DNA of 64,000 nucleotides from Rhodobacter capsulatus (GCF_003254295.1 NZ_QKZO01000002.1:142820-206819); one strand, 5' to 3'. Shown: positions 1 to 8,371, numbered from the stretch's first letter. Translations and numbers: made by a program. The notes: generated by a model not told the origin, from the sequence alone.

Positions 1-168
1 CCGGCCGCTGAAGCTGCCCCGGTTGAAGCCCCGGCTGTTGAAGCTGCTCCGGTTGACCCGGTTGCCGCCGCGCTCGCCGCTGCCGAGGCTGCGAAACTCG
101 CCGCCGAAGCCGCTGTCGCTGCCGCTGCCGCTGCCGAAGCTGCCGCCGCCGCCGCTGCCGCGCAATAA
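1..168 (+). CDS. 3' end of an Ala/Pro/Glu-rich protein (partial)
   Basis: Frame 1 is open from the window edge to a TAA at 166-168 and gives 55 residues made almost only of Ala, Glu, Pro and Val (AAEAAPVEAPAVEAAP-type repeats ending in a poly-Ala run and Gln). The start lies outside the window. A good terminator follows at once, which supports a real gene end. Such low-complexity tails occur on several unrelated alphaproteobacterial proteins, so I cannot name the family. Confidence 0.6.
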   Translation, partial: PAAEAAPVEAPAVEAAPVDPVAAALAAAEAAKLAAEAAVAAAAAAEAAAAAAAAQ

Positions 169-190
169 GCGCCGCGCGCCTGACATCGAC

Positions 191-217
191 AAACGCCGCC
201 CCTCGGGGCGGCGTTTT
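191..217 (+). terminator. Rho-independent terminator of the Ala-rich gene
   Basis: A GC-rich hairpin (CGCCGCCCC, loop T, GGGGCGGCG) is followed by TTTTCTTTT, 22 bases after the stop codon of the upstream partial gene. It faces the terminator of fpr, so the two genes are separated by back-to-back terminators. Confidence 0.8.
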
Positions 218-251
218 CTTTTGCCCCGCCGCAAGCCGAACACAGATGCGC

Positions 252-285
252 CAAAGAAAAAGGCCGCCCCGAAGGACGGCCCGTT
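252..285 (-). terminator. Rho-independent terminator of fpr
   Basis: On the minus strand the sequence GGGCCGTCC-TTC-GGGGCGGCC is followed by TTTTTCTTT, about 20 bases after the fpr stop codon. This is a typical stem with a T-tract. Confidence 0.75.
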
Positions 286-303
286 TCCAATCTGCCTGAC
301 GGC

Positions 304-1116
304 TCAGATGCCGTCGCCGACGAAGGCCTTTTCCACCACGAATTCGCGCGGCTCGGAATTGGCGCCCTCGCGCAGGCCGTAGCTTTCCAGCACTTTCATC
401 ACGTCGACGTTGAAGGCGAGCGAGCCGCAGACCATCGCCCGGTCGGTCTCCGGGTTCATCGGCGCGATCCCCAGATCCTCGAACACCTTGCCCGAGGCGA
501 GGTTGTCGGTGATCCGGCCCATGTGGTGGAAGTCTTCGCGGGTGGTGGTCGGGTAGTATTTCAGCTTGCCCTCGACCAGCTCGCCGATCAGCGGATCCTC
601 TTGCAGCGCCTCGACCAGCTGGCGGCCGTATTCCAGCTCGGCCACCGTGCGGCAGGTGTGCATCATGATGACTTCGTCGAATTTCTCATAGGCCTCGGGC
701 TCGCGCATGAGGGACGCGAAAGGCGCAATCCCGGTGCCGGTGGCGAGGAACCACAGCCGCTTGCCCGGCAGCAGCGCGTCGATCACCAGCGTGCCGACGG
801 GTTTCGGGCGCAGGATGATCTGCTCGCCCACCTTGATGTGTTGCAGCCGCGAGGTCAGCGGGCCATCGGGCACCTTGATCGAGTAGAATTCCAGTTCCTC
901 GTCCCAGGCGGGCGAGGCGATCGAATAGGCGCGCATGATCGGCTTGCCGTTGTCATCCAGCAGCCCGATCATCACGAACTCGCCCGAGCGGAAGCGCAGC
1001 GTCTGCGGCCGCGTGACGCGGAACGAAAACAGCGTGTCGGTCCAGTGCCGGACAGAGGTCACCGTCTGCGCATCGGGCAGGACTTTCGCGGGGGCAATCG
1101 GCGTGGTCTCGTTCAC
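304..1116 (-). CDS. fpr: Ferredoxin/flavodoxin-NADP(H) reductase (FPR)
   Basis: FAD enzyme that moves electrons between NADPH and ferredoxin or flavodoxin in the cytoplasm. Seen: the FAD motif RAYS at residues 62-65, the NADP-binding GTGIAPF, and a C-terminal tail ending EKAFVGDGI, all typical of bacterial FPR. From the GTG at 1114-1116 the protein has 270 residues, close to the 272 I recall for R. capsulatus FPR, to which it looks nearly identical. An upstream ATG at 1203 would add 29 residues with no FPR similarity, so I prefer GTG. It lies 156 bases after the cys operon on the same strand and ends in its own terminator. Inference: it could supply reduced ferredoxin to the sulfite reductase, which has no CysJ partner here. 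Confidence 0.95.
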   Translation of the reverse strand: MNETTPIAPAKVLPDAQTVTSVRHWTDTLFSFRVTRPQTLRFRSGEFVMIGLLDDNGKPIMRAYSIASPAWDEELEFYSIKVPDGPLTSRLQHIKVGEQIILRPKPVGTLVIDALLPGKRLWFLATGTGIAPFASLMREPEAYEKFDEVIMMHTCRTVAELEYGRQLVEALQEDPLIGELVEGKLKYYPTTTREDFHHMGRITDNLASGKVFEDLGIAPMNPETDRAMVCGSLAFNVDVMKVLESYGLREGANSEPREFVVEKAFVGDGI

Positions 1117-1272
1117 GGTCGTCTCGTCTTTGAGGCCCGAAGGGGCGATGAAGAAGCGCCGCACCGGCGCGGGTGAAGGCGCGGCAGGAAACATGCGCCG
1201 CAATTACCACAAAAGGCCGCGGCGTGCCATGACTATGGGCAGATGCCGCCTGCGACCTTTCGCGTCAAGCGA

Positions 1273-1659
1273 TCACGCTGTCGCAACCGATCCGAAGAGG
1301 CGCGCGCGGTAATCATGCGCCTGCCAGTCGGCCCGGGCCAGCCATTGCGCCTCGCCCTGCCGGGCGGCCAGATCATCGGGGATCTCCACCTCGTCAAAGC
1401 CCGAGCGCCGCGCCATGCCGTATTGATCGGCGATGATCGGCCCGCTGGCGCGCAGCCGCCCCGTATAGCCCGCGTCGCGGATCAGCCGACCCAGCGTGAA
1501 GCCGCGCCCGTCCGAGAAGCTGGGGAACAGCACCTTGACCAGCTCTGCCCCCGCAACCAGCGCCGCCAGCGCCTCGGGCGCGGTGGTGGGGGGAACCTCG
1601 ACGGCCACCCCGGTGAAATCCTCGGGCGCAAAGCCCGTATCGCGCACGATCACGCTCAT
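1273..1659 (-). CDS. DUF934 protein of the sulfite-reduction operon
   Basis: 128-residue protein of the DUF934 family. Seen: the central FPSFSDGRGFTLGRLIRD stretch and the RASGPIIADQ segment that mark this family. The ATG at 1657-1659 overlaps the stop of cysH as ATGA, so the two are translationally coupled. Family knowledge: DUF934 genes nearly always sit beside cysI/cysH in proteobacteria, but no biochemical role is settled that I know of. A role in delivering electrons to, or assembling, the siroheme sulfite reductase is inference from position. It is the last gene of the operon. Confidence 0.9.
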   Translation of the reverse strand: MSVIVRDTGFAPEDFTGVAVEVPPTTAPEALAALVAGAELVKVLFPSFSDGRGFTLGRLIRDAGYTGRLRASGPIIADQYGMARRSGFDEVEIPDDLAARQGEAQWLARADWQAHDYRARLFGSVATA

Positions 1660-2420
1660 GCCACCTTGTCCTTGTCGCTGCCTTCGGGGGCGTCCTCGGC
1701 CGGTTTGACCCGCACCATCTTGCCGCCGATGAAATGGATGCCGCATTCGGTCTTTTGCGAGCCGCGCCAACGGCCTGCGCGCGGATCTTCGCCCGGTTTC
1801 ACCGGCGAGGTGCAGGGCGCGCAACCGATCGAAGGATAGCCCCGCGCCACCAGCGGATGCCGGGGCAGGCGGTTTTGCACCATGTATTCTTCCAGATCCT
1901 CGCGCCCCCAATGCGCCAGCGGATTGATCTTCATCCGGTCGGGGGTTTCGACTTCAAAGAAGTCGATCTCGGCCCGGGTCTGGCCCTGATAGCGCTTGCG
2001 CCCGGTGATCCAGGCGTCAAAGCCCGCAAGCGCCGTTTCCAGCGGCACGGTCTTGCGCAGATTGCAGCAGGCGTCGGTGTCGAACTGATAAAGCGTGCCA
2101 TCGGGGTCATCGAGCGCCAGCGCGGCTTTCGTCGCGCGGATGGTGCGGATTTCCGACAGGCCCAGTTTCGAGGCGACCTCCTGCTGATAGGCGAGCGTCT
2201 CGGGAAACAGCATCATCGTATCGACGAACAAGACCGGCGTCGCCGGGGCGATCAGCGAGACCATGTGCAACAGCACGACCGATTCCGCGCCAAACGAGCT
2301 GACCATCGCCACCCGCCCGGTGTCGGGATCGGAAAGCGCCTTTTCCATCACCGAAATCGCGGCATGATGTCGATAGCGGTCATTCAGCGCCGCGACGCGG
2401 GGGCCGATGTCAGGCAGCAT
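1656..2420 (-). CDS. cysH: Assimilatory APS/PAPS reductase, thioredoxin-dependent
   Basis: Reduces adenylyl sulfate (or PAPS) to sulfite in the cytoplasm. Seen in 254 residues: the nucleotide-binding PP-loop SSFGAES at 41-47; a Cys-Cys pair at 118-119 plus C200 and C203 (GCAPC), the four ligands of the [4Fe-4S] cluster found in APS-type reductases; and the catalytic ECGIHF near 225-230. The cluster cysteines point to APS rather than PAPS as substrate. The ATG at 2418-2420 overlaps the end of cysI by 11 bases and the stop overlaps DUF934, which fits a single operon. Confidence 0.95.
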   Translation of the reverse strand: MLPDIGPRVAALNDRYRHHAAISVMEKALSDPDTGRVAMVSSFGAESVVLLHMVSLIAPATPVLFVDTMMLFPETLAYQQEVASKLGLSEIRTIRATKAALALDDPDGTLYQFDTDACCNLRKTVPLETALAGFDAWITGRKRYQGQTRAEIDFFEVETPDRMKINPLAHWGREDLEEYMVQNRLPRHPLVARGYPSIGCAPCTSPVKPGEDPRAGRWRGSQKTECGIHFIGGKMVRVKPAEDAPEGSDKDKVA

Positions 2421-4071
2421 CCTGGGCCTCGTCATAAAGCGCCGCGCGGAAGGGCTCGCGGCCCAGCCGGTGCAGCGCCGCCAAAAAGCTTTCGTCCGCC
2501 GAAAGCCGCAAGGCCAGATAGGCGCGCACCAGCCGTTCGATCGCGGGAACGACGGCGTCATAGGCAAAGCCCGGCCCCATCTTTTCGCCGATCGCCGCCT
2601 CGGGCCCCTCGGCGCCGCCCAGGGTGATCTGGTAATTCTCGGCCCCGGCGCGGTCGAGGCCCAGAATGCCGATGGCGCCCAGATGGTGATGACCGCAAGC
2701 ATTGATGCAGCCCGAGATTTTCAAGGGCAGCGGCCCGATGGTTTCGACCAGACCCAGCGTCTCGAAATGCTGCGCGATCTCTTGCGCGAGCGGGATCGAA
2801 CGCGCCGTGGCCAGCGCGCAGTAATCCATCCCCGGACAGGCGATCATGTCGGAGATCAGCCCGACATTCGCCGCCGCCAGCCCGACCTTGCGCAGCGCGG
2901 CATGAAGGGCGGGCAGATCGGCGCGGGCGACATGGGGCAGAACGATGTTCTGCATGTGGGAAATCCGCAGCTCGCCATAGCCGTGCAGGTCGGCCAGATC
3001 CGCCACGGCGCGCATCTGGCGGGCCGAGACATCGCCCGGTTCCTCGCCCGGGGTCTTGACCGAGATCGTCACCACCGCATGATCGGGGCGCTTGTGATCG
3101 GTGACGGACTGCTTCGCCCAGGCCGCGAAAGCCGGATCCGTGGTCCGCGCCGCGGCAAAGGCGGCGGGGTCTTTCGCCACCAGATCGGGCAGGGCGAAAT
3201 GCGGGGTGATTTCCGCCAAAAGCGCCTGATCGGCGCCGGTGAATTGCGGGCGGATACGCGCGAATTCCTGCTCGACCAGATCGCGGAAGGGCTCGATCCC
3301 GGTCTCGAACACGGTGATCTTGATGCGCGCCTTGTATTTGTTGTCGCGCCGCCCGATCAGGTTGTAGGCGGCCAGGATCGCCTCCAGATAGGGCAGCAGA
3401 TCGGCTTTCGGCAGGAAGTCGCGCAGCTCGGGCGCCAGCATCGGCGTGCGCCCCAGCCCGCCGCCCACCAGCACGCGAAAGCCGGTTTCGGCGCCGCGGC
3501 GGATCAGCTGCAGACCCACGTCATGGGCGCGGATCGCGGCGCGATCCTCGGGGCTGCCGGTAATCGCGATCTTGAACTTGCGCGGCAGGAACTGGAATTC
3601 GGCATGATCCGAGGACCATTGCCGGATCAGCTCGGCATAGGGGCGGGGGTCTTCGATCTCGTCGGCGGCGGCGCCCGCAAAGGCATCGGTCGTGACGTTG
3701 CGGATGCAATTGCCCGAGGTCTGGATCGCATGCAGACCGTCATCGGCCAGCCGCTCCAGAATGTCGGGCGTGTCGGTGAGCTTGATCCAGTTGAACTGGA
3801 TGTTCTGGCGGGTGGTGAAATGGCCATAGCCGCGGTCGAACCGGTCGGCCACATCGGCCAGCGCCCGCATCTGGTGCGACGAAAGCGTGCCATAGGGGAT
3901 GGCGACGCGCAGCATATAGGCGTGCAGCTGCAGATAAAGCCCGTTCATCAGCCGCAGCGGGCGGAATTCTTCCTCGGTCAGGCTGCCGTCCAGCCGCCGC
4001 GCCACCTGATCGCGAAACTGCGCCACGCGGTTGCGCACGAAGGCTTCGTCGAAGTCGGAATATTCATACAT
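2410..4071 (-). CDS. cysI: Siroheme [4Fe-4S] sulfite (nitrite/sulfite) reductase
   Basis: Six-electron reduction of sulfite to sulfide. The 553-residue protein has two ferredoxin-like half-domains and the cluster/siroheme signature C412-x5-C418 ... C455-x3-C459 (CPGMDYC and CINACG). QTSGNCIRN near 117-125 is the matching motif in the first repeat. No CysJ flavoprotein is encoded nearby, so it is probably the ferredoxin-dependent type common in alphaproteobacteria. It overlaps DUF2849 upstream by 8 bases and cysH downstream by 11. Sulfite rather than nitrite as substrate is inferred from cysH and the siroheme gene in the same operon. Confidence 0.93.
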   Translation of the reverse strand: MYEYSDFDEAFVRNRVAQFRDQVARRLDGSLTEEEFRPLRLMNGLYLQLHAYMLRVAIPYGTLSSHQMRALADVADRFDRGYGHFTTRQNIQFNWIKLTDTPDILERLADDGLHAIQTSGNCIRNVTTDAFAGAAADEIEDPRPYAELIRQWSSDHAEFQFLPRKFKIAITGSPEDRAAIRAHDVGLQLIRRGAETGFRVLVGGGLGRTPMLAPELRDFLPKADLLPYLEAILAAYNLIGRRDNKYKARIKITVFETGIEPFRDLVEQEFARIRPQFTGADQALLAEITPHFALPDLVAKDPAAFAAARTTDPAFAAWAKQSVTDHKRPDHAVVTISVKTPGEEPGDVSARQMRAVADLADLHGYGELRISHMQNIVLPHVARADLPALHAALRKVGLAAANVGLISDMIACPGMDYCALATARSIPLAQEIAQHFETLGLVETIGPLPLKISGCINACGHHHLGAIGILGLDRAGAENYQITLGGAEGPEAAIGEKMGPGFAYDAVVPAIERLVRAYLALRLSADESFLAALHRLGREPFRAALYDEAQDAA

Positions 4072-4393
4072 TGGCGGATTCCTTGGGGGCGGCTTCCTTG
4101 GCGGCGGCTTCTTTCGTCGGGCGGATCGAGGGGCCCCTGGCGCGGAACTGCTCGCGCAGCGCCACCGGCACCGGGCCCTGCGGTTCTTGCGTCACATCCA
4201 CCAGATAGACGCCGACGGCAACGGTAGGATGACCCATCGCGGAAAGCAGGCGCAGCTGCGCCTCGGCCTCGTCGGTCAGCACCTCGGCCTCTGCAATATC
4301 GCGCACCCAGTCTCCGCTGGCGGCGAAATAGACCACGTGACCGGCGCGCAGATCATTGGCGCTGACGACTTTCGGAACAAAGGAACGACTCAT
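4064..4393 (-). CDS. DUF2849 small protein of the cys operon
   Basis: 109-residue protein matching the DUF2849 family: it opens with a compact domain (NDLRAGHVVYFAASGDWV) and continues with DEAEAQLRLLS and VAVGVYLVDV. The last 25 residues are a Lys/Ala/Glu-rich tail. It overlaps cobA (ATGA) and cysI (8 bases), so all are co-translated. Family knowledge: DUF2849 occurs in alphaproteobacteria, typically just before the sulfite reductase gene, with unknown function. Inference: an accessory factor linking siroheme supply to CysI. Confidence 0.88.
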   Translation of the reverse strand: MSRSFVPKVVSANDLRAGHVVYFAASGDWVRDIAEAEVLTDEAEAQLRLLSAMGHPTVAVGVYLVDVTQEPQGPVPVALREQFRARGPSIRPTKEAAAKEAAPKESANV

Positions 4394-5181
4394 ATCACGG
4401 CCTCAAGCGATTGGGCGGCGGCCGCGCGGGGGGCGAGACCGAACAGGATGACGGCGGGACCTTCCAGACGCGCGGCGGCGGCGGGCAGATCGGCCAGGGT
4501 GGTGGCAAGCACGCGCTCCTCGGCGCGGGAAACATTTTCTACGAGCGTCACCGGCGTCGTGGCAAGGGCGCCGTGCATCATCAGGCGGCCTTGCAGGAAA
4601 CGTGCGGCCTTCTTGCCCATGTAGATCGCGGCGACCGCGCCCGGACGGGCAAGGCCCGCCCAATCCGCCTCGGCGAAACCCGCGATGTCATGGCCGGTGA
4701 TCAGGCGCAGCTCCTTGTTGCGGCCGCGCTCGGTCAGGCTTTGCCCCAGGCTGGCGGCGGCGGCCGAGGCGGCGGTGATCCCGGGCAGGACGGTGAAGCC
4801 GATCCCGGCGGCTTGCAGCGCGTCCAGCTCCTCGCCCAGACGGCCGAAGACGCCCGGATCGCCCGATTTCAGCCGCAGCACATCGCGCCCGGCCTGCGCG
4901 AAGCCCAGCATCAGCGCGGTGATCTCGTCTTGCGGCATATGGGTGCCAAAGCCGGTCTTGCCCGTCTCGATCACCAGGGCCTGCGGCCCGGCCAGCGCCA
5001 GCACCTCGGCCGGGACCAGCCGGTCGTGCAAGATCACATCGGCCGCGCCAAGCGCCCGCGCCACCGCCAGCGTCAGATGATCCGCGCAGCCCGGCCCGGC
5101 CCCGGCCAGCGTCACATGGCCGGTGCGATGGTCCGTGCGGCGGGGAGCGGGGGTCTCGGGCGTGCGACGGGTCTGGGTCAT
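4390..5181 (-). CDS. cobA: Uroporphyrinogen-III C-methyltransferase (SUMT)
   Basis: SAM-dependent methyltransferase making precorrin-2 from uroporphyrinogen III, the first step to siroheme (and to cobalamin). Seen in 263 residues: the N-terminal loop VTLAGAGPGCADHLTL, the LHDRLV segment, the GDPGVFGR loop, and the GITAASAAAA region typical of SUMT. It lacks the CysG N-terminal dehydrogenase/chelatase domain. First gene of the cys operon, with a good Shine-Dalgarno (AAAGGAG) before the ATG at 5179-5181. The context argues for siroheme for the neighbouring sulfite reductase rather than B12. It could equally be named cysG (SUMT part only). Confidence 0.93.
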   Translation of the reverse strand: MTQTRRTPETPAPRRTDHRTGHVTLAGAGPGCADHLTLAVARALGAADVILHDRLVPAEVLALAGPQALVIETGKTGFGTHMPQDEITALMLGFAQAGRDVLRLKSGDPGVFGRLGEELDALQAAGIGFTVLPGITAASAAAASLGQSLTERGRNKELRLITGHDIAGFAEADWAGLARPGAVAAIYMGKKAARFLQGRLMMHGALATTPVTLVENVSRAEERVLATTLADLPAAAARLEGPAVILFGLAPRAAAAQSLEAVI

Positions 5182-5202
5182 GGCGGTCTCCTTTCGCGCA
5201 AT

Positions 5203-5263
5203 ATAGGAAATTTTTCCCCGCCTGCGCCATGCCCCCTTGCGAATAAGGAACTTCGTTTCCTAT
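5203..5263. promoter_or_regulatory. Dyads between cys operon and Lrp-type regulator
   Basis: The 129-base divergent intergenic holds ATAGGAAA at 5203-5210 and its exact reverse complement TTTCCTAT at 5256-5263. Smaller dyads sit inside them (GGAAATTTTTCC near 5206-5217, and GGAA-N6-TTCC at 5247-5260). Repeated, spaced, AT-rich dyads are what Lrp/AsnC octamers bind, so this is a candidate operator serving both directions. Binding itself is inference. Confidence 0.5.
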
Positions 5264-5310
5264 CCTGGGTCCGGCAGAGGAGATTTCCTGCGAAACGGGG
5301 GAAAAGGCGA

Positions 5311-5772
5311 ATGGCGGTCCGGTTGGACGAGATGGATCGGAAGATCCTGTTTCAGATGCAGGAAGACGCGAGCCAGTCGCTCGACGAGATCGCGCGCAAG
5401 GTGGGCTCGTCGAAGACCCCGGTGTGGAACCGGATCCGCAAGATGAAGGATCTGGGCGTGATCGGGCGGCAGACGGTGCTGCTCGATGCCGAGGCGCTGG
5501 GGCTCGAGGCCTGTTTCTTCGTGCTGATCCGCACCTCGGAGCACGAGGCCGAGTGGCAGCGCCGGTTTCTGGCCACGCTGCGCGCCCGCCCCGAGGTGCT
5601 CGAGGCGCATCGGCTGGCGGGCGACATCGACTATATCCTGAAGGTGCGGGTGAAGAATGCGCGCGCCTATGATCTTTTCTATCAGGCGCTGATCTCCGAG
5701 GTGAAGATCTACAACGTCACCGCGCTTCTGAGCATGGAAGAGATCAAGTCGACGACGATCTTGCCGGTGTGA
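5311..5772 (+). CDS. Lrp/AsnC-family transcriptional regulator
   Basis: 153 residues with the N-terminal winged HTH (LDEMDRKILFQMQEDASQSL, then KTPVWNRIRKMKDLGVI as the recognition region) and a C-terminal RAM ligand/oligomer domain (GDIDYILKVRVKNARAYDLF). The ATG at 5311 follows a GA-rich stretch (GGGGGAAAAGGCGA). It is divergent from the cys operon across 129 bases with several dyads, so it is likely to control sulfur assimilation and itself. The effector (possibly a sulfur amino acid) is unknown. The family assignment is firm, the target is inference. Confidence 0.9.
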   Translation: MAVRLDEMDRKILFQMQEDASQSLDEIARKVGSSKTPVWNRIRKMKDLGVIGRQTVLLDAEALGLEACFFVLIRTSEHEAEWQRRFLATLRARPEVLEAHRLAGDIDYILKVRVKNARAYDLFYQALISEVKIYNVTALLSMEEIKSTTILPV

Positions 5773-5788
5773 GGGGATCAGGCCGGGC

Positions 5789-5931
5789 AGGGGGGCGCTG
5801 CCCCCCTCTGGCCTGTCGGCCATTCACCCCCCGGGATATTTGTCCCAAGGTGAAAGGCAACCCGGTGCTGCTTTCACCTTGGTGCAAATATCCCGGGGGG
5901 AGTCCCGAAGGGACGGGGGGCAGCGCCCCCT
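5789..5931. repeat. Palindromic intergenic repeat, copy 1 (AAGGTGAAA type)
   Basis: Outer hairpin GGGGGGC-GCT-GCCCCCC at 5790-5806, then a long inverted pair: left arm 5827-5855 (CCCCCCGGGATATTTG...CAAGGTGAAA) and right arm 5872-5900, then small hairpins GTCCC-GAA-GGGAC and GGGGGCAGCGCCCCC. It lies between the convergent Lrp and tpiA genes. Confidence 0.85.
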
Positions 5932-5937
5932 TCTGCG

Positions 5938-6681
5938 TCAGGCCGCGTCGAGCGCGCTCAGGATCGCGCCGAAATCGGCGGCCTTGAGCGAGGCGCCACC
6001 CACCAGCGCGCCATCGACGTTCGAGGTGGCAAAGATCTCGGTCGCGTTCGAGGGTTTGACCGAGCCGCCGTAAAGGAGCCGCATCCCTTCGCCCTCGGCG
6101 CCGAAGCGCGCGACGAGTTCCGCACGCAGGAAATCATGCACTTCGGCAATCTGTTCCAGCGTCGGCGTGCGGCCGGTGCCGATCGCCCAGACCGGTTCAT
6201 AGGCGATGACGGTATTCGCCGCCGTCGCGCCGTCCGGCACCGAGCCCGCCAGCTGCGCGCCCACCAGTGCCAGCGTCTCGCCCGCATCGCGCTGCGCTTC
6301 GGTCTCGCCAACGCAGATCACCGCGACCAGACCCGCGGCGCGGGCGGCGGCGGCCTTGGCGCAAACCATCTCCGAGCTTTCGCCATGATCGGCGCGGCGT
6401 TCGGAATGGCCGAGGATCACATGGGAGGCGCCGCAATCGGCCAGCATTTCGGCCGCGATGTCACCGGTATGCGCGCCTGCGGCCTTCATGTGGCAGTCCT
6501 GGCCGCCGACCGCGATCTTGCCCGCCGCCGTCGCCACCATCGCCGCGACCAGCGTTGCGGGCGGGCAAAGCAGCACTTCGGATTTCGGATCGGGATGCGC
6601 CGCGATCAGCGCCGCCACTTCGGCCAAGCTTGCCTTGGTGCCGTTCATCTTCCAGTTGCCCGCGGCCAATTTTCTGCGCAT
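5938..6681 (-). CDS. tpiA: Triosephosphate isomerase
   Basis: Interconverts dihydroxyacetone phosphate and glyceraldehyde 3-phosphate in glycolysis and the Calvin cycle. The 247-residue TIM barrel shows all catalytic residues: K11 (NWKMN), H92 (GHSERR) and E162 in [10 protein letters not shown], plus the phosphate-binding LLYGGSVKP near the C-terminus. Length is normal. The ATG at 6679-6681 is preceded by GGCAAGGAGGCAGGA. It stands alone, 69 bases from the next gene. Confidence 0.98.
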   Translation of the reverse strand: MRRKLAAGNWKMNGTKASLAEVAALIAAHPDPKSEVLLCPPATLVAAMVATAAGKIAVGGQDCHMKAAGAHTGDIAAEMLADCGASHVILGHSERRADHGESSEMVCAKAAAARAAGLVAVICVGETEAQRDAGETLALVGAQLAGSVPDGATAANTVIAYEPVWAIGTGRTPTLEQIAEVHDFLRAELVARFGAEGEGMRLLYGGSVKPSNATEIFATSNVDGALVGGASLKAADFGAILSALDAA

Positions 6682-6750
6682 TCCTGCCTCCTTGCCAAAG
6701 TCGGGCGCAGATTAGGCAGGCGCGCGGCCCGTGCAAGCAAGAAATGGGCC

Positions 6751-7110
6751 TCAGCCCGCGGCGGTGTCGCGGAACTTCACCGATTCGCCGCAGCCGCAGC
6801 TTTCGACCACATTCGGGTTGCGGAACTTGAAGCCCGATTCGAGCATCGTTTCCTCGTAGTCGATTTCGGTTCCAAGCAGGAACATCTGCGCCAAGGGCGC
6901 GATCAGCACGCGGGCCGGGCCTTCCTCGACGACGATATCCATCGGATCGGCCTCGGCGGCGATTTCCATCGTATATTCCATGCCCGCACAGCCGCCCTTT
7001 TTCACGCCGATGCGGAACCCGGCGGCGCCCTCGCGCGCCATCAGATCGGCGATCTGCGCGACGGCGGCGGGGGTCAGTGTGACGGGGGGCTTGCCGGGGA
7101 GTGCGAACAT
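6751..7110 (-). CDS. A-type Fe-S cluster carrier (IscA/ErpA/SufA family)
   Basis: 119-residue HesB/IscA-fold protein that passes Fe-S clusters to apo-proteins. The three conserved ligands are visible: a Cys in GGCAGMEY and the C-terminal SCGCGES pair. N-terminal VTLTPAAVAQI is typical. The ATG at 7108-7110 has a GGAG Shine-Dalgarno; longer upstream frames lack similarity. It is not linked to a suf or isc operon here, though sufT lies 1.3 kb away on the same strand. Which of ErpA, IscA or SufA it matches best cannot be decided by eye. Confidence 0.9.
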   Translation of the reverse strand: MFALPGKPPVTLTPAAVAQIADLMAREGAAGFRIGVKKGGCAGMEYTMEIAAEADPMDIVVEEGPARVLIAPLAQMFLLGTEIDYEETMLESGFKFRNPNVVESCGCGESVKFRDTAAG

Positions 7111-7181
7111 GGGGGGCTCCTTTCGCCTCAAGATAGGCGCGCGGGGGCGGTCCGGCAAGCCTGCCGGGCCGCCCGGAGGGA

Positions 7182-8255
7182 TCAGGGCAGGGCGGGATAG
7201 TCGGTGTAGCCCTCGGCGCCGCCGCCATACATCAGCGCCAGCCGCAGCGGGTTCCATTCCGCGTCCCGCTCCAGCCGCGCCACCAGATCGGGGTTGGCGA
7301 TGAAGGGTTTGCCGAAAGCCACCGCGTCGGCCGTGCCCGTTGCCACCGCGGCCAGGGCGCTTTCGCGGTCATAGCCGTTGTTGGCGATATAGGGGGCGCG
7401 GATCGCCTCGCGCAGCGCTTCCAGCTCGCCCGCGGGCCAGTCGCGCGGGCCGCCGGTCTGGCCCTCGACCATATGGACAAAGGCCAGCGGCCGGTCGTTC
7501 AGCGCGGCGATGGCGGCGCCGAAAAGCGCGGGCGTGTCGCTGTCGAGGCCGATATTATTGGCGTTCGAGAAGGGCGAAAGCCGCACGCCGACCCGCCCCG
7601 GGCCCCAGACCGCGACGCAGGCATCGACGGCACCCAAAAGGAAGCGGATGCGGTTGGCGACCGGGCCGCCCCAGCCGTCGCTGCGGATGTTCGACGTGTC
7701 CCGCAGGAACTGGTCGATCAGATAGCCGTTCGCCGCATGCACCTCGACCCCGTCGAAGCCCGCCTGTTTCGCCAGCTGCGCCGCATGGCCGTAATCAAGG
7801 AAGGTGCGTTCGATGTCTTCCGCGGTCATTTCGCGCGGCATGCCGGTTTCGACGAAGCCCTTGCCGTCGAAGGTCTTCGAGGCCGCCGACAGCGCCGAGG
7901 GGGCGACCGGTGTCAGCCCGTCGATGATCGTTTCATGCGAGACGCGCCCGACGTGCCAGAGCTGGATCACGATCTTGCCGCCCTCGGCATGGACGGCCTC
8001 GGTGACCCGGGCCCAAGCCGCCGCCTGCGCCTCGGTGTGGATGCCGGGCGTCCAGGCATAGCCCTGTGCGATGGGCGAGATCTGCGCGCCTTCGGTGACG
8101 ATCAGCCCGGCCGTCGCGCGCTGGCGGTAATACTCCACCGTCAGATCGGTGGGCATCCGGTCGGGCGCGCGATTGCGGGTGAGCGGCGCCATCACGACGC
8201 GGTTTGCGATCGAAATTTCCCCAAGCTGGCCGGGGGAAAACAGGGTGTCGGTCAT
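7182..8255 (-). CDS. Old Yellow Enzyme-type alkene reductase
   Basis: 357-residue FMN enzyme of the OYE/NemA family that reduces activated C=C bonds (N-ethylmaleimide, nitro-esters) with NAD(P)H. Seen: N-terminal ANRVVMAPLTRNRAP (FMN binding), IQLWHVGR, the substrate-binding VEVHAANGYLIDQFLRD (the family's usual HxxH/HxxN pair appears as H-A-A-N), and the phosphate-binding end segment DAVAFGKPFIANPDL. Length fits NemA. No flanking regulator is evident. Function in detoxification is family knowledge. Confidence 0.94.
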   Translation of the reverse strand: MTDTLFSPGQLGEISIANRVVMAPLTRNRAPDRMPTDLTVEYYRQRATAGLIVTEGAQISPIAQGYAWTPGIHTEAQAAAWARVTEAVHAEGGKIVIQLWHVGRVSHETIIDGLTPVAPSALSAASKTFDGKGFVETGMPREMTAEDIERTFLDYGHAAQLAKQAGFDGVEVHAANGYLIDQFLRDTSNIRSDGWGGPVANRIRFLLGAVDACVAVWGPGRVGVRLSPFSNANNIGLDSDTPALFGAAIAALNDRPLAFVHMVEGQTGGPRDWPAGELEALREAIRAPYIANNGYDRESALAAVATGTADAVAFGKPFIANPDLVARLERDAEWNPLRLALMYGGGAEGYTDYPALP

Positions 8256-8371
8256 CTGACCCTCCGTTCAAGAAGACCCCCACCGTAAAGGATCGGCGCA
8301 AGGGGACAAGGGCGCTGCCGCACAGGGGGGCCGTCCGCTCCGCACAGCCCGCCGCGCCCGCCCCCGCAAGC

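Noticed and set aside
1-168. Short GCTGCC-rich repeats that could look like a tandem repeat locus or CRISPR
   Set aside because: They are degenerate Ala/Pro/Glu codons in an open frame ending in a stop and terminator; no spacers.
304-1203. Longer fpr start at 1203
   Set aside because: The extra 29 residues have no FPR similarity and the GTG at 1114-1116 gives the known length.
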